DNA of 64,000 bases, taken from Candidatus Lutibacillus vidarii. GTDB taxonomy: Bacteria; Actinomycetota; Actinomycetes; Actinomycetales; Dermatophilaceae. Position 1 is the stretch's first letter; every line of letters begins with the position of its first letter. The stretch lies in assembly GCA_016717165.1 (NCBI GenBank), contig JADKGA010000001.1, forward strand, positions 186,001-250,000. The letters are read 5' to 3'. The translations under genes were made by a program, and so were the position numbers. Positions 17,362-25,969 of this stretch are shown in pieces. The notes below the pieces were generated by a model that was given only the letters and a program-made list of their open reading frames with translations, was not told the origin of the DNA and did not search any database.

Positions 17362-18557
17362 TGCTCGCGGCCTACGTTCCGCTGTTCCGCATCCCCGGCG
17401 CCCCGGCGTTCATGGCCGGGGGCCTCCTCGCGCGTGTCGGCGGCGCGATGTTCGGCGTCTCGATGGTCGTGATGATCTCCTCGCGCCGCGGCTCGTACGC
17501 CATGGCCGGCGCGATCACCGCCGTTGCCGTCCTCGTTCTCGCCGTCGCCGGGCCGGTGCTCGGTCGGCTCATCGACCGCCACGGCCAACGCCGGATCGCC
17601 ATGCCGTTCATCCTCGTCACCGGGGTGTTCGGGGTGGCGACGACGGTGCTGTCCTTCCTCGGCGCGCCGATCTGGACGATCTTCCTCACGTATGCTGCCT
17701 CGGCCTTCCTGCCCGAGCTCGGCCCGATGTCCCGCGCCCGCTGGGTGCACATCTTCCGCGACGACCCGGAGAAGCTGCACACGGCGCTGTCCCTGGAACA
17801 GATCCTCGACGAGGGCGCCTTCGTCGTCGGCCCGATCCTCGGCGTCATGCTCGGCACGACGTGGTTCCCCGAGGCCGGAGTGCTCCTGGCCCAGCTCTTC
17901 TACACCGGGGGCGTCTTCATCTTCCTCGCTGCGCGCGCGACCGAGCCGCCCGTGGTCGCCCGCGCGGACCGACCGCGCGGGCTCGCGGTCGGCCGACCCG
18001 GCCTGTTCGTCGTCGCGGGCATCCTCACTATGGTCGGGGTCGTCTTCGGTGCGAACGAGGTGACCATCGTCGCGGTGTGCGAGGCGGCCGGTGACAAGCA
18101 GTTCTCGTCGGTGATCCTCGGTCTGCTCGCCCTCGGCTCCACGCTTGCCGGCCTGGTGTATGGCGCCCGGCAGTTCGGCTCCGCGCTGAGCAGCCGGCTG
18201 GCCCTGGCCGCCTCGGGGATGTTCCTGCTTGAGGCCCCCGCGCTCGTCGTCACCGACCTGCGCTGGCTCGGGATCGTCATGTTCGTCGCCGGGTCGGCCA
18301 CGGCCCCGATGCTCATCACCGCGATGACCCTGGCGCAGCGGCTCGTCCCGTCCGCGATGGTGACCGAGGCGATCGCCGTGGCGACGACCGGCATCCTCAT
18401 CGGCATCTCGATCGGGGCATCCGTCGGCGGCTGGGCGGTCGAGCACCTCGGACCGCATCAGTCCTTCGTCGTCCCGGTCGCGGCGGGAGCTCTGGCCGCC
18501 GCGTTGGCGCTGGCCCGCTCCCGCCCGCTCAACCGCGCCGAGCTCGCCGCCGCGTAG
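17361..18557 (+). CDS. Major facilitator superfamily transporter
   Basis: A 398-residue membrane protein with about twelve spans, beginning MLAAYVPLFRIPGAPAFMAG. The motif-A-like loop GPVLGRLIDRHGQRR sits between spans 2 and 3, as in MFS antiporters. EQILDEGAFVVGPILG and GTSASVGGWAVEH-like helix ends also fit. A long central loop (RATEPPVVARADRPRG) separates the halves. ATG at 17361 overlaps the LysE stop codon, so the pair may export related compounds. No substrate can be named. Confidence 0.85.
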   Translation: MLAAYVPLFRIPGAPAFMAGGLLARVGGAMFGVSMVVMISSRRGSYAMAGAITAVAVLVLAVAGPVLGRLIDRHGQRRIAMPFILVTGVFGVATTVLSFLGAPIWTIFLTYAASAFLPELGPMSRARWVHIFRDDPEKLHTALSLEQILDEGAFVVGPILGVMLGTTWFPEAGVLLAQLFYTGGVFIFLAARATEPPVVARADRPRGLAVGRPGLFVVAGILTMVGVVFGANEVTIVAVCEAAGDKQFSSVILGLLALGSTLAGLVYGARQFGSALSSRLALAASGMFLLEAPALVVTDLRWLGIVMFVAGSATAPMLITAMTLAQRLVPSAMVTEAIAVATTGILIGISIGASVGGWAVEHLGPHQSFVVPVAAGALAAALALARSRPLNRAELAAA

Positions 18558-18751
18558 CGGTCCCGCAGCTTCTTTGGCTCTAGGTCTCAGCGCCGCAGCG
18601 AGGAGCTGTGCCCCAGCCGCGAGGCGCATTGCGTTCAGGTGGGGGCGATGCTCCGGCAGTGGTCCCCTGGCCTTTGAGTCGAGGCGTGTGTTCAGGCCGC
18701 AGGGCAGGCGACGTCGGGGAGTGGTTTGGCTCCTTATGCCGTGCTCCGTAT

Positions 18752-18891
18752 CTGGGCGCAGCGGCCCTTTGCTCCGCATCTGGGCGCAGCGGCCCTTTGC
18801 TCCGCATGTGGACGCAGCGGCCCTTTGCTCCGCATGTGGGCGCAGCGGCCCTTTGCTCCGCATGTGGACGCAGCGGCCCTTTGCTCCGTAT
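18752..18891. repeat. 28-bp tandem repeat, 5 copies
   Basis: Five head-to-tail copies of 28 bases sharing the core GCAGCGGCCCTTTGCTCCG. Copies 1-2 begin CTGGGC, copies 3 and 5 GTGGAC, copy 4 GTGGGC, and copy 5 ends CGTAT instead of CGCAT. Degenerate partial copies flank the array. There are no spacers, so it is a VNTR, not CRISPR. Confidence 0.92.
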
Positions 18892-19064
18892 CTCGGTGCG
18901 GCGCCTGGAAAGCCCGGACCGTGGTGGGGTTGGGCGTGACGGTGCGGCGCCTTGCTCCTGTACCGAGCCCTCTGCGTCGCCCTGAAGGGCAACGAGGAGT
19001 TGCGTCGAATGTGGAGCACGGCATAGGGCGACTGCAGGGGTCCTCGGCGTGGCGTTGGTGCCCC

Positions 19065-19136
19065 GGGACCAGCTGCGGGTTCCACTGCGGGTTCTGCCGC
19101 GGGACCAGCTGCGGGACCAGCTGCGGGTTCAGCGAG
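19065..19136. repeat. 12-bp degenerate tandem repeat, about 6 copies
   Basis: Successive 12-base units starting GGG: GGGACCAGCTGC, GGGTTCCACTGC, GGGTTCTGCCGC, then GGGACCAGCTGC twice and a diverged last unit. It is unrelated in sequence to the 28-bp array 170 bases upstream. Confidence 0.85.
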
Positions 19137-19257
19137 AGCAGCCCGATGTCACCAGACGCCGGACCTGGCCCTAGGGCGGCGCACTCCCCTCAGTGGGACC
19201 CATCCATGCGAGCCGCACCGCGGGCCGTGCTGGCTGACGTCATGACAGCGCCCGGAC

Positions 19258-20055
19258 TCAGGGCTCGACTGTGGGCTCCGCCCCCGCCGCTTGCGCCTGC
19301 AGCCAGGTCGACCACCTCTCGCCGACCTCTGCGGCGAGGCGCGCCGCATCGTCGCCATAGAGATAGCACCACGTGGAGACCCCGAGGACCGGCCCATGCG
19401 CCTCGGCCAGCAGCATCGCCGTGCCGGGTGCGGGCTCCTCGAGCAGGACCGCGACGCCCACCGACAACCGGTCAGTGACCGTGCCGACAAGGCGAGGTGT
19501 GCCAGGCACTGAGACGACGATGCGGTCGCCGGGCGCGGCATCGGGATCGAGGCCGAGGGCCGCAGCGAGCCTGGGCCACCCGGCGCCCGACGCCGGCGGC
19601 CACATCGCCATCGGCATGGCCGACCGGGCCTGTCGACCGGCGAAGTGGGTGAGGTGCAGCCGCAGGTTGACGAAGAACGCCCGCCAGCCCTCGGTCATCG
19701 CGTCATACTGCGCGTCCCATTCCTCGCCCGACCCGAACCCGGTGTTGACCAGGCGGACGATGCTCATCCCGCCGTCCCGGCCCTCGACATGCCACTCGAA
19801 GGCCAGACCGGCGGCGCCCTCCCCTCCGTCGAAGACCACCCTCGTCGGGGGCTCCCAGGCGGCGACCCGCCCGTTGACCTGCATCTCCGGCCCGGGGCCG
19901 AAGCTCGCGGTCATCGCTCCGCCCGCTCGGGGCTCGACCTCGTGTGGGACGTACCACGAGGTGATCCCCGGCCCGGTCGCGATGGCCTCCCATACCTGCT
20001 CGGGGGTGCCGGGGACCTCGAGCTGCATGTCGATGCTGCGCTGGTCGTCGGTCAT
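19258..20055 (-). CDS. SRPBCC (AHSA1-like) protein
   Basis: A START-like helix-grip protein of 265 residues. The N-terminal AHSA1-type domain is recognisable from VPGTPEQVWEAIATGPGIT and the later WEPPTRVVFDGG and MTEGWRAFFVNLRLHL. Such proteins bind small hydrophobic ligands, and those paired with ArsR regulators are often of unknown role. The C-terminal 100 residues resemble a second, less conserved half. Its ATG overlaps the regulator stop codon by four bases (ATGA), so the two are co-expressed from the palindromic promoter upstream. Confidence 0.85.
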   Translation of the reverse strand: MTDDQRSIDMQLEVPGTPEQVWEAIATGPGITSWYVPHEVEPRAGGAMTASFGPGPEMQVNGRVAAWEPPTRVVFDGGEGAAGLAFEWHVEGRDGGMSIVRLVNTGFGSGEEWDAQYDAMTEGWRAFFVNLRLHLTHFAGRQARSAMPMAMWPPASGAGWPRLAAALGLDPDAAPGDRIVVSVPGTPRLVGTVTDRLSVGVAVLLEEPAPGTAMLLAEAHGPVLGVSTWCYLYGDDAARLAAEVGERWSTWLQAQAAGAEPTVEP

Positions 20056-20678
20056 GTCGGGATCTCCTCAGTCGGGTGTGCCAGGCTCACCGCAGCGGAC
20101 GGCGGAGCGGGGATGGGGTGGGACGCGACGACGAGCCGGTGCAGTCGACCGCCCGGGGCCTGCCCGGCGTGGTAGCGCCCGACCAGACGGGTGACCGCGT
20201 CGGCGAGCTCGGCGGTGAAGGCGGCGCGATCGGCCGCCGAGGCGAAGCACACTTCGGTGTCGATCGTCAGCGTCGGCAGCGGTTTGGCCGCCCGGTCGGC
20301 CCGGTGGGCGAGCTCGCCCACCTCGCGCAGCAGCCGCGCGGCCACCGCAACGAGGTATGCCCTGGACAGCCGATCGGTGCGTGCGGGTTCAGGGGTGCTC
20401 GGGCCCAGAACGGCCGGCGAGACCACGTAGGAACGTGCCGAGGACTCAAGGAGTCGCTCGGTCAGCCCCCGGCGCTGTCTCGACGTGACCTGGCGGACCA
20501 GGCCGACGTTCTCCAGGGCTCGCAGGTGGTAGTTGACCTTCTGGCGCGGCAGGTCCAGCGCAGCGGCCACGGTGGTCGCCGAGCCGGGCACGGTGAGCTC
20601 GGCCAGCAACCGGGCCCGTAACGGGTCGAGGATCACCGCCGCAATGTCGGGCTCGTCGATGACGTGGACGTCGCGCAT
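20052..20678 (-). CDS. ArsR-type winged-helix regulator
   Basis: Probable repressor of its own operon. The winged-helix domain occupies about residues 10-85 of 208, with the recognition helix in TVAAALDLPRQKVNYHLRALENVGLVRQV. No metal-binding CxC motif is visible, so a small-molecule ligand is more likely than a metal. The remaining 120 residues are of unknown function. The start is uncertain: ATG 20678 has AGGGA eleven bases upstream; ATG 20687 is too close to it; a TTG at 20702 would lie inside the palindrome. Confidence 0.85.
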   Translation of the reverse strand: MRDVHVIDEPDIAAVILDPLRARLLAELTVPGSATTVAAALDLPRQKVNYHLRALENVGLVRQVTSRQRRGLTERLLESSARSYVVSPAVLGPSTPEPARTDRLSRAYLVAVAARLLREVGELAHRADRAAKPLPTLTIDTEVCFASAADRAAFTAELADAVTRLVGRYHAGQAPGGRLHRLVVASHPIPAPPSAAVSLAHPTEEIPT

Positions 20679-20688
20679 GTCGAGCATC

Positions 20689-20722
20689 GTCCCTATTGAC
20701 AAATAGTTTTGTCAATAGGGAC
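20689..20722 (-). promoter_or_regulatory. Palindromic operator of the ArsR-SRPBCC operon
   Basis: Perfect inverted repeat with 15-base arms (GTCCCTATTGACAAA at 20689-20703 and its complement at 20708-20722) around a four-base spacer. It is AT-rich against a 70% GC background and includes TTGACA, a good -35 element. It ends 11 bases upstream of the regulator start, so a bound repressor would block transcription initiation. Confidence 0.8.
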
Positions 20723-20735
20723 GGTCTGGCCAGAC

Positions 20736-22436
20736 TCAGTGCGCGATCGGTGGCGCCGCATCCCCGCCCGAGGCGGCGTGCTCGGCGCGGCTCTTCGCGA
20801 AGGCGGCGTTCGAGCGCAGCTCGACGTGGGGAAGGAACCACGAGGCGATGAGCGCGAAGACAAGGACGGCCGAGGCGGTGAGGAAGACCGCGGACATTGC
20901 CTCGGCGAAGCCGACGAGGTACGGATGGGACAGGGCGGGGTCGATGAGCTTGACGAACGAGGAGTCGCTCAGCGCCGAGGAGAAGCCTGCCCCTGACCCG
21001 GTCTGGGCGGCCTTGAGCTGGCTGAGGAACTGCGCGTTCGCCGTCGGGTCGCCCGAGGGGGAGCGCACCGCGGCCTGGAAGGCAGGCGTGGCGAAGGCCT
21101 CCTGGTAGCGGGCCGGGATGTTCTCGGCCGCCTTGGAGAACAGGATCGAGAGGAAGACGGCGGTGCCGATGGTGCCGCCGATCTGCCGGGTGAAGGTGGC
21201 CGATGAGGTCGCCACCCCGATGTCCTTGGGCGAGACCGCGTTCTGCACCGCGAGGGTCAGCGGCTGGAAGTTGAACCCGAGCCCGACGCCGAAGAAGACC
21301 ATGATGATCATCGACGTCCACAGCGGGGTGTCCGCCCCGACGTAGTGGAAGGCGAACATCGCCGCGACGAGCAGCGCCGCGCCGATGATCGGGTACTGCC
21401 GGTAGGTCCCCCTCTTGGAGATGAGCAGCCCGGACAGGATCGAGCCGAACATGATCCCGAGCGTCATCGGCAGCAGCTGCAGGCCGGCCTCGGTGGCCGA
21501 GGCGCCCTTGACGATCTGGAGGTAGAGCGGCAGCGCGGCGAGTCCGCCGAACATCCCCATCCCGACGAAGACCGAGGTGATCGAGGAGGTCGCGACGGTC
21601 CGGTTGGTGAACAGGCGCAACGGGATGAGGGCCTCGTCGCCCATCGCCCGCTCGATGAACCACCCCGCGACGAAGCCGGCCGCGCCGACGGCATAGCACA
21701 GCACCGAGATCCCGGAGAGCCACCCCCACTCGCGGCCCTGTTCGGCGACGATGAGCAGCGGGACCAGCGCCACCGTGAGCGCGAGCGCTCCCCAGTAGTC
21801 GATCCGGTGGTCCAGCCGGGTGTGGTGCAGGTGCAGGGTGCGGGTCACGACGACCAGGGCAGCCGCCGCGATCGGCACGTTGACGAGGAAGACCCAGCGC
21901 CACCCGGTGACCCCGAGGATCGAGTCCTGTCCGGCGAAGAAGCCGCCGATGACCGGCCCGAGCACCGACGACGTCCCGAAGACCGCGAGGAAGTAGCCCT
22001 GGTACTTGGCCCGCTCCCGCGGCGGCACGATGTCGCCGATGATCGCCAGCGCCAGCGAGAACAGCCCGCCGGCCCCGAGCCCTTGCACCGCCCGGTACAA
22101 GGCAAGCGTCCCGATGGAGGTGGCCAGCGTGCAGAGCATCGACCCGACCGTGAAGATCGAGATCGCCGCGATGAAGAAGGGCTTGCGCCCGTAGATATCG
22201 GACAGCTTGCCGTACAGCGGTGTGACGACGGTCGAGGTGATGAGGTAGGCCGTCGTCACCCAAGCCTGCGACGACAGCCCCTTGAGGTCGTCGGCGATGA
22301 CCCGCATCGCCGACGCGACGATCGTCTGGTCGAGCGCGGCGAGGAACATCCCCATCATCAGCCCGACGAGGATGGTGACGATCTGCCGGTGCGACAGCGC
22401 TCCTGGGACTGGCTGGGGTTCCGGATGAGCGGTCAT
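20736..22436 (-). CDS. DHA2-family (EmrB/QacA) multidrug efflux MFS transporter
   Basis: Proton-driven exporter with 14 predicted membrane spans in 566 residues. Motif A is GKLSDIYGRKPFF, and LDQTIVASAMRVIADDL at the end of span 1 is the DHA2 signature (motif D1); GWRWVFLVNVPIA is also diagnostic. ATG at 22436 is chosen because CGGAGG lies eight bases upstream; the frame continues to a GTG at 22460. The stop codon is only 14 bases past the operator of the downstream regulator, so read-through from this gene into the regulator operon is possible. Substrates unknown. Confidence 0.92.
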   Translation of the reverse strand: MTAHPEPQPVPGALSHRQIVTILVGLMMGMFLAALDQTIVASAMRVIADDLKGLSSQAWVTTAYLITSTVVTPLYGKLSDIYGRKPFFIAAISIFTVGSMLCTLATSIGTLALYRAVQGLGAGGLFSLALAIIGDIVPPRERAKYQGYFLAVFGTSSVLGPVIGGFFAGQDSILGVTGWRWVFLVNVPIAAAALVVVTRTLHLHHTRLDHRIDYWGALALTVALVPLLIVAEQGREWGWLSGISVLCYAVGAAGFVAGWFIERAMGDEALIPLRLFTNRTVATSSITSVFVGMGMFGGLAALPLYLQIVKGASATEAGLQLLPMTLGIMFGSILSGLLISKRGTYRQYPIIGAALLVAAMFAFHYVGADTPLWTSMIIMVFFGVGLGFNFQPLTLAVQNAVSPKDIGVATSSATFTRQIGGTIGTAVFLSILFSKAAENIPARYQEAFATPAFQAAVRSPSGDPTANAQFLSQLKAAQTGSGAGFSSALSDSSFVKLIDPALSHPYLVGFAEAMSAVFLTASAVLVFALIASWFLPHVELRSNAAFAKSRAEHAASGGDAAPPIAH

Positions 22437-22662
22437 GAGCGGCCTCCGTCGAAGGGCCACTGCCCCCGGTTGTCTGTGGTCCGGGTCAGCCTACAAGCCG
22501 GCCCGTGGCGGCGAGGCGCCATACCTCCGGCTCGTCATGGGGACGATGCGGGGCGAGCCGCGGCAGCGGACCTGTTGAACCCGCGCCCCGGACAGGACAG
22601 TCTGGTCCCTACTGACCGCCGGTCCGCGGTCGTGATGGGCACGTCGAGTCGAGGGGTTCTTC

Positions 22663-24564
22663 ATGGCGGATGCAGGTCGGTGGGATGTCGGCCGGGTCGG
22701 TCGGTCGCTGCGCGGGCTCGCCCTCGGCGCGACCGAGGACGACCCCGGTGTCGCGGACGTCCTCGCCTCGCGCTCGCTCCAGACCGCACTGCAGCGGTAT
22801 GCCGACGAGCACCATGTGCCCATCACCGACGTCGAGGCCGAGGCGAAACGCCACCTCCAGGACATGGTCGCCTCGCACGCCGACCGGGCCACCGCCTCCT
22901 GGGCCCGCTTCGGGGCCTGGCTCATGCGGGCCCACGACGTCCTCGTCGACGAGGAGCAGATGGTCCGGCTCCGCGAGCTCGACCGGGGCCACAGCCTCGC
23001 CCTGGTCTTCTCGCACCGTTCGTACCTCGACGGCTGGGTCCTCCCGCACGTCCTCGCGACCCGCCGGTTCTCCCCGACCTTCACCTTCGGCGGTGCGAAC
23101 CTCGACCTGCCGGTCGTCGGCCCGCTCGCCAGCCACACCGGGGTCATCTTCATCAAGCGGGCCACGAAGGAGCTGCCGGTCTACCGGCTGTCGCTGCGGG
23201 GGTATGTCGCCCACCTCATCGCGCGTCGGGCCAATCTCGCCTGGTCGATCGAGGGTGGCCGGACCCGCACCGGCAAGCTGCGCCCGCCGGTCCACGGCAT
23301 CCTGCGCTATCTCGCCGACGCCGTCGAGGCCGAGCCCGGACCGGACGTCTACGTCGTCCCGATCGCCATCGTCTACGACCAGCTCCACGAGGTCGCCGGC
23401 ATGACCGCGGAGGCGCGGGGGAGCCGCAAGACTCCCGAGGACCTCACCTGGCTGGTCAAGTTCGCCCGCTCGCAGCGCAACCGGCTCGGCCGCGCCTATG
23501 TCTCGGTCGGTGAGGTGATCCCGCTGCGGGACCGGATGAGCCAGCTGCGGGCCGAGGGCTGCGACACCATGGCCGCCGTCGAGCGGGTCGCCATCGACGC
23601 CAGCCACCGGATCAACCGGGCCACCCCGGTCACCCCGACCGGCGTGGTCTGCCTCGCCCTTCTCGGCGCCGACCGGGCGCTGACCTTCGACCGGGTCCTC
23701 GACACCGTCGAGCCGCTCGCGTCCTATATCGCCTCGCGGAACTGGCCGGTCGCGGGGGCGGCGACCCTGACCGACCGCTCGACGATCCGCCGCAGCCTTC
23801 AAGAGCTCGTGGCGTCGGGCGTGCTGTCGGCATACGAGGCAGGGACCGAACCGGTGTGGCGGATCGCCGGCGACCAGCACCTCGTCGCCGCCTTCTACCG
23901 CAACACGGTCATCCACATCCTCGTCGAGCGGGCCATCGCCGAGGTGGCGCTGCTCGCGGCGGCCGACGGCGAGGAGTCCGGGGCCGGTGACGTCCAACGG
24001 ACCGCGTGGGAGCGGTCCAAGGCGATCCGCGACCTGCTGAAGTTCGAGTTCTTCTTTCCCGGCCGCGACGAGTTCGAGAGCGAGCTGCGCGCCGAGCTGG
24101 CCCTCATGGACCGGCGGGCCGCGGAGCGGGTCGGGTCGATCACCCCGGACGAGGTCCGTGAGGTGCTCGAAGGGCTCGACCTCATCGTCGCCCACCTGGT
24201 GCTGCGGCCCTTCGTCGACGCCTACCTCGTCCTCGCCGACCGCCTCGACGCCCTCGGTGACGCCCCGGTGGTCGAGGAGGACCTGCTCGACGAGGCGCTA
24301 CGGGTGGGTCAGCAGTGGGTCCTCCAGCGGCGCATCGGCAGTGCCGAGTCAGTCTCCCTCGAGCTTTTCCGTACCGCCCTACGACTGGCCCGGCACCGTG
24401 GTCTCGACGGAGCACGCCTCTCCGAGGACGGCGGCGCAGCTCCCGACGGCTCCCTGCGGGCCCGGCGGGCCGCCTTCCGCGCCGAGCTGGAGGCGCTGGC
24501 CTCCGACCTCGCCCGCCTCGCCGAGTATGCCGACCAGGTGCGTGGACGCCGTGCAGCTCACTGA
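22663..24564 (+). CDS. plsB: Glycerol-3-phosphate 1-O-acyltransferase
   Basis: Transfers an acyl group from acyl-CoA or acyl-ACP to sn-1 of glycerol-3-phosphate, starting phospholipid and triacylglycerol synthesis at the membrane. The 633 residues carry block I HRSYLD (His118, Asp123), FGGANLDLP, block III EGGRTRTGKL and block IV-like YVVPIAIVYD, all diagnostic. It is shorter than E. coli PlsB (about 800) and similar to mycobacterial PlsB2. ATG at 22663 follows GAGGGG. Its last 23 bases overlap the next gene. It diverges from the DHA2 pump across 226 bases. Confidence 0.92.
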   Translation: MADAGRWDVGRVGRSLRGLALGATEDDPGVADVLASRSLQTALQRYADEHHVPITDVEAEAKRHLQDMVASHADRATASWARFGAWLMRAHDVLVDEEQMVRLRELDRGHSLALVFSHRSYLDGWVLPHVLATRRFSPTFTFGGANLDLPVVGPLASHTGVIFIKRATKELPVYRLSLRGYVAHLIARRANLAWSIEGGRTRTGKLRPPVHGILRYLADAVEAEPGPDVYVVPIAIVYDQLHEVAGMTAEARGSRKTPEDLTWLVKFARSQRNRLGRAYVSVGEVIPLRDRMSQLRAEGCDTMAAVERVAIDASHRINRATPVTPTGVVCLALLGADRALTFDRVLDTVEPLASYIASRNWPVAGAATLTDRSTIRRSLQELVASGVLSAYEAGTEPVWRIAGDQHLVAAFYRNTVIHILVERAIAEVALLAAADGEESGAGDVQRTAWERSKAIRDLLKFEFFFPGRDEFESELRAELALMDRRAAERVGSITPDEVREVLEGLDLIVAHLVLRPFVDAYLVLADRLDALGDAPVVEEDLLDEALRVGQQWVLQRRIGSAESVSLELFRTALRLARHRGLDGARLSEDGGAAPDGSLRARRAAFRAELEALASDLARLAEYADQVRGRRAAH

Positions 24565-25969
24565 GCAGCTGGCCCGGATCGCGGACGGGCCCGCCGGACC
24601 GCAGGTCGGCGCCTTTTTCGACCTCGACGGCACCCTCGTCGCCGGGTACACCGCGAGCACCTTCTTCACCGACCGGCTCCGGCACCGCGAGGTCTCCCTG
24701 GGCACCGCCTCCCGGACCATCGCTCGGGCCCTCGACGGCGCGTACTTCGGTGGCGAACCGACGGCCGGGGCGGTCGGCGGGTACGGCGCTCTGCGCGGGC
24801 AGACCGAGGACCGGCTCGTCGACCTCGGTGAGCGGCTCTTCGCCCAGCAGATCGCCCGGACGATCCGGCCGCAGGCCCGAGCCCTGGTCCACGCCCACAA
24901 GCAGGCCGGGCACACCGTCGTCGTCGCCTCGGCGGCCAGCCACTTCCAGATCGACCCGGTCGCCGCAGACCTCGGCATCGAGCATGTCGTGTGCACCGAG
25001 CTCGAGGCCGTCGACGGGGTCCTCACCGGCGAGATCCGCGGCAAGCTTCTCTGGGGACCGCAGAAGGCGGCCGGCGTGCGGGCCTTCGCGAAGTCGCACC
25101 ACGTCGACCTGCGAGCCAGCTATGCCTACGGAAATGGCGACGAGGATGTCGCCTTCCTCGCCGCGGTCGGCAACCCGGTTGCCCTCAATGCCGCCACCGG
25201 GCTGCGCCAGGCGGCCGGGCGGTTCGGCTGGCCGGTGCTCGACCTGGAGAACCCGGCCGACAGCGGCCCAGTCGAGCTCGGCCGCACCCTGCTGGCCCTC
25301 GGCGGGCTCAACGCGGGCGCGGCGACCGGCATGGCGTGGGGGCTACTGCGCCGCGACCGGCAGGCGGGTCTGTCGCTCGGCGTCGCGATGGCGAAGGAGA
25401 GCCTCGGGCTCGCCGGAGTCTCGATCCGGGTCACCGGCGAGGAGCGGCTCCCCGACGGCCCCGCCGTGTATGTCGCCAACCACCAGAGCTCGCTCGACCC
25501 GGTCGTCGCGGCAGCCGTCATCCCGGGGGAGTTCACCATCATCGCGAAGAAGGAGGCCCGCTTCGACCCGCGCAGCGTCGCGGCGAGCCTGCTCGTCGAC
25601 CCGGCCTATATCGACCGCAGCGACTCGGCCCAGGCCCGGGCCACCCTCGACGCGCTCGTCGAGCGGATCCACGGTGGCACGTCTCTGCTCATCTTCCCCG
25701 AGGGCACCCGATCGGCGACCCCGACCCTCGGCAGGTTCCGGAAGGGCGGTTTCCACGTGGCCATCCAGGCCCAGGTCCCGGTCGTCCCGCTCGTCCTGCG
25801 CAACACCGGCGAGATCCTTCCCCGGCACGGTCGGGTGCTCCGCCCCGGGGTCGTCGACGTGGCGGTCCTCGACCCGGTCGAGAACCTCCGCGCCGAGGAT
25901 CTCGACGGTGAGGTCGCCGCGCTGCGGGACCGGTTCACTGCCGCGCTCAACGACTGGCCGGGTGCCTGA
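24542..25969 (+). CDS. plsC: HAD-IB phosphatase fused to 1-acylglycerol-3-phosphate acyltransferase (PlsC)
   Basis: Two enzymes in one 475-residue chain. The N-terminal HAD-IB domain (about 20-230) has motif I FFDLDGTLV at 25-33 and motif IV GNGDEDVAFL. The C-terminal PlsC domain (about 290-470) has HQSSLD (His314, Asp319) and FPEGTRS near 385-391. PlsC makes phosphatidic acid from lysophosphatidic acid; the HAD part could dephosphorylate a lipid or small phosphate, though its substrate is unproven. GTG 24542 is preferred; GTG 24551 and ATG 24527 are alternatives in frame. The same fusion occurs in mycobacterial PlsC. Confidence 0.88.
   Translation: MDAVQLTEQLARIADGPAGPQVGAFFDLDGTLVAGYTASTFFTDRLRHREVSLGTASRTIARALDGAYFGGEPTAGAVGGYGALRGQTEDRLVDLGERLFAQQIARTIRPQARALVHAHKQAGHTVVVASAASHFQIDPVAADLGIEHVVCTELEAVDGVLTGEIRGKLLWGPQKAAGVRAFAKSHHVDLRASYAYGNGDEDVAFLAAVGNPVALNAATGLRQAAGRFGWPVLDLENPADSGPVELGRTLLALGGLNAGAATGMAWGLLRRDRQAGLSLGVAMAKESLGLAGVSIRVTGEERLPDGPAVYVANHQSSLDPVVAAAVIPGEFTIIAKKEARFDPRSVAASLLVDPAYIDRSDSAQARATLDALVERIHGGTSLLIFPEGTRSATPTLGRFRKGGFHVAIQAQVPVVPLVLRNTGEILPRHGRVLRPGVVDVAVLDPVENLRAEDLDGEVAALRDRFTAALNDWPGA

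Larger units (their letters stand above)
18558..19257. other. 700-base gene-free region with two tandem-repeat arrays
   Basis: Lies between the convergent MFS and SRPBCC genes. Open frames exist on both strands, but they are dominated by the repeats, lack ribosome sites and resemble no family, so I reject them. The region holds a 28-bp array (18752-18891) and a 12-bp array (19065-19136), described separately. I see no convincing terminator or RNA gene. Confidence 0.6.

Noticed and set aside
18752..18891. 28-bp direct repeats as a possible CRISPR array
   Set aside because: Copies are adjacent with no spacers, there are no cas genes in the window, and the unit changes at its ends, as in a VNTR.
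18574..18939. Open frame with Ala/Ser/Gly repeats over the 28-bp array
   Set aside because: Its content is produced by the tandem repeat, there is no ribosome site, and it ends without a recognisable domain.
16719..19085. 2.4-kb minus-strand open frame under LysE and MFS genes
   Set aside because: It opposes two clear transporter genes and encodes an Arg/Ala/Gly-rich sequence typical of high-GC shadow frames.
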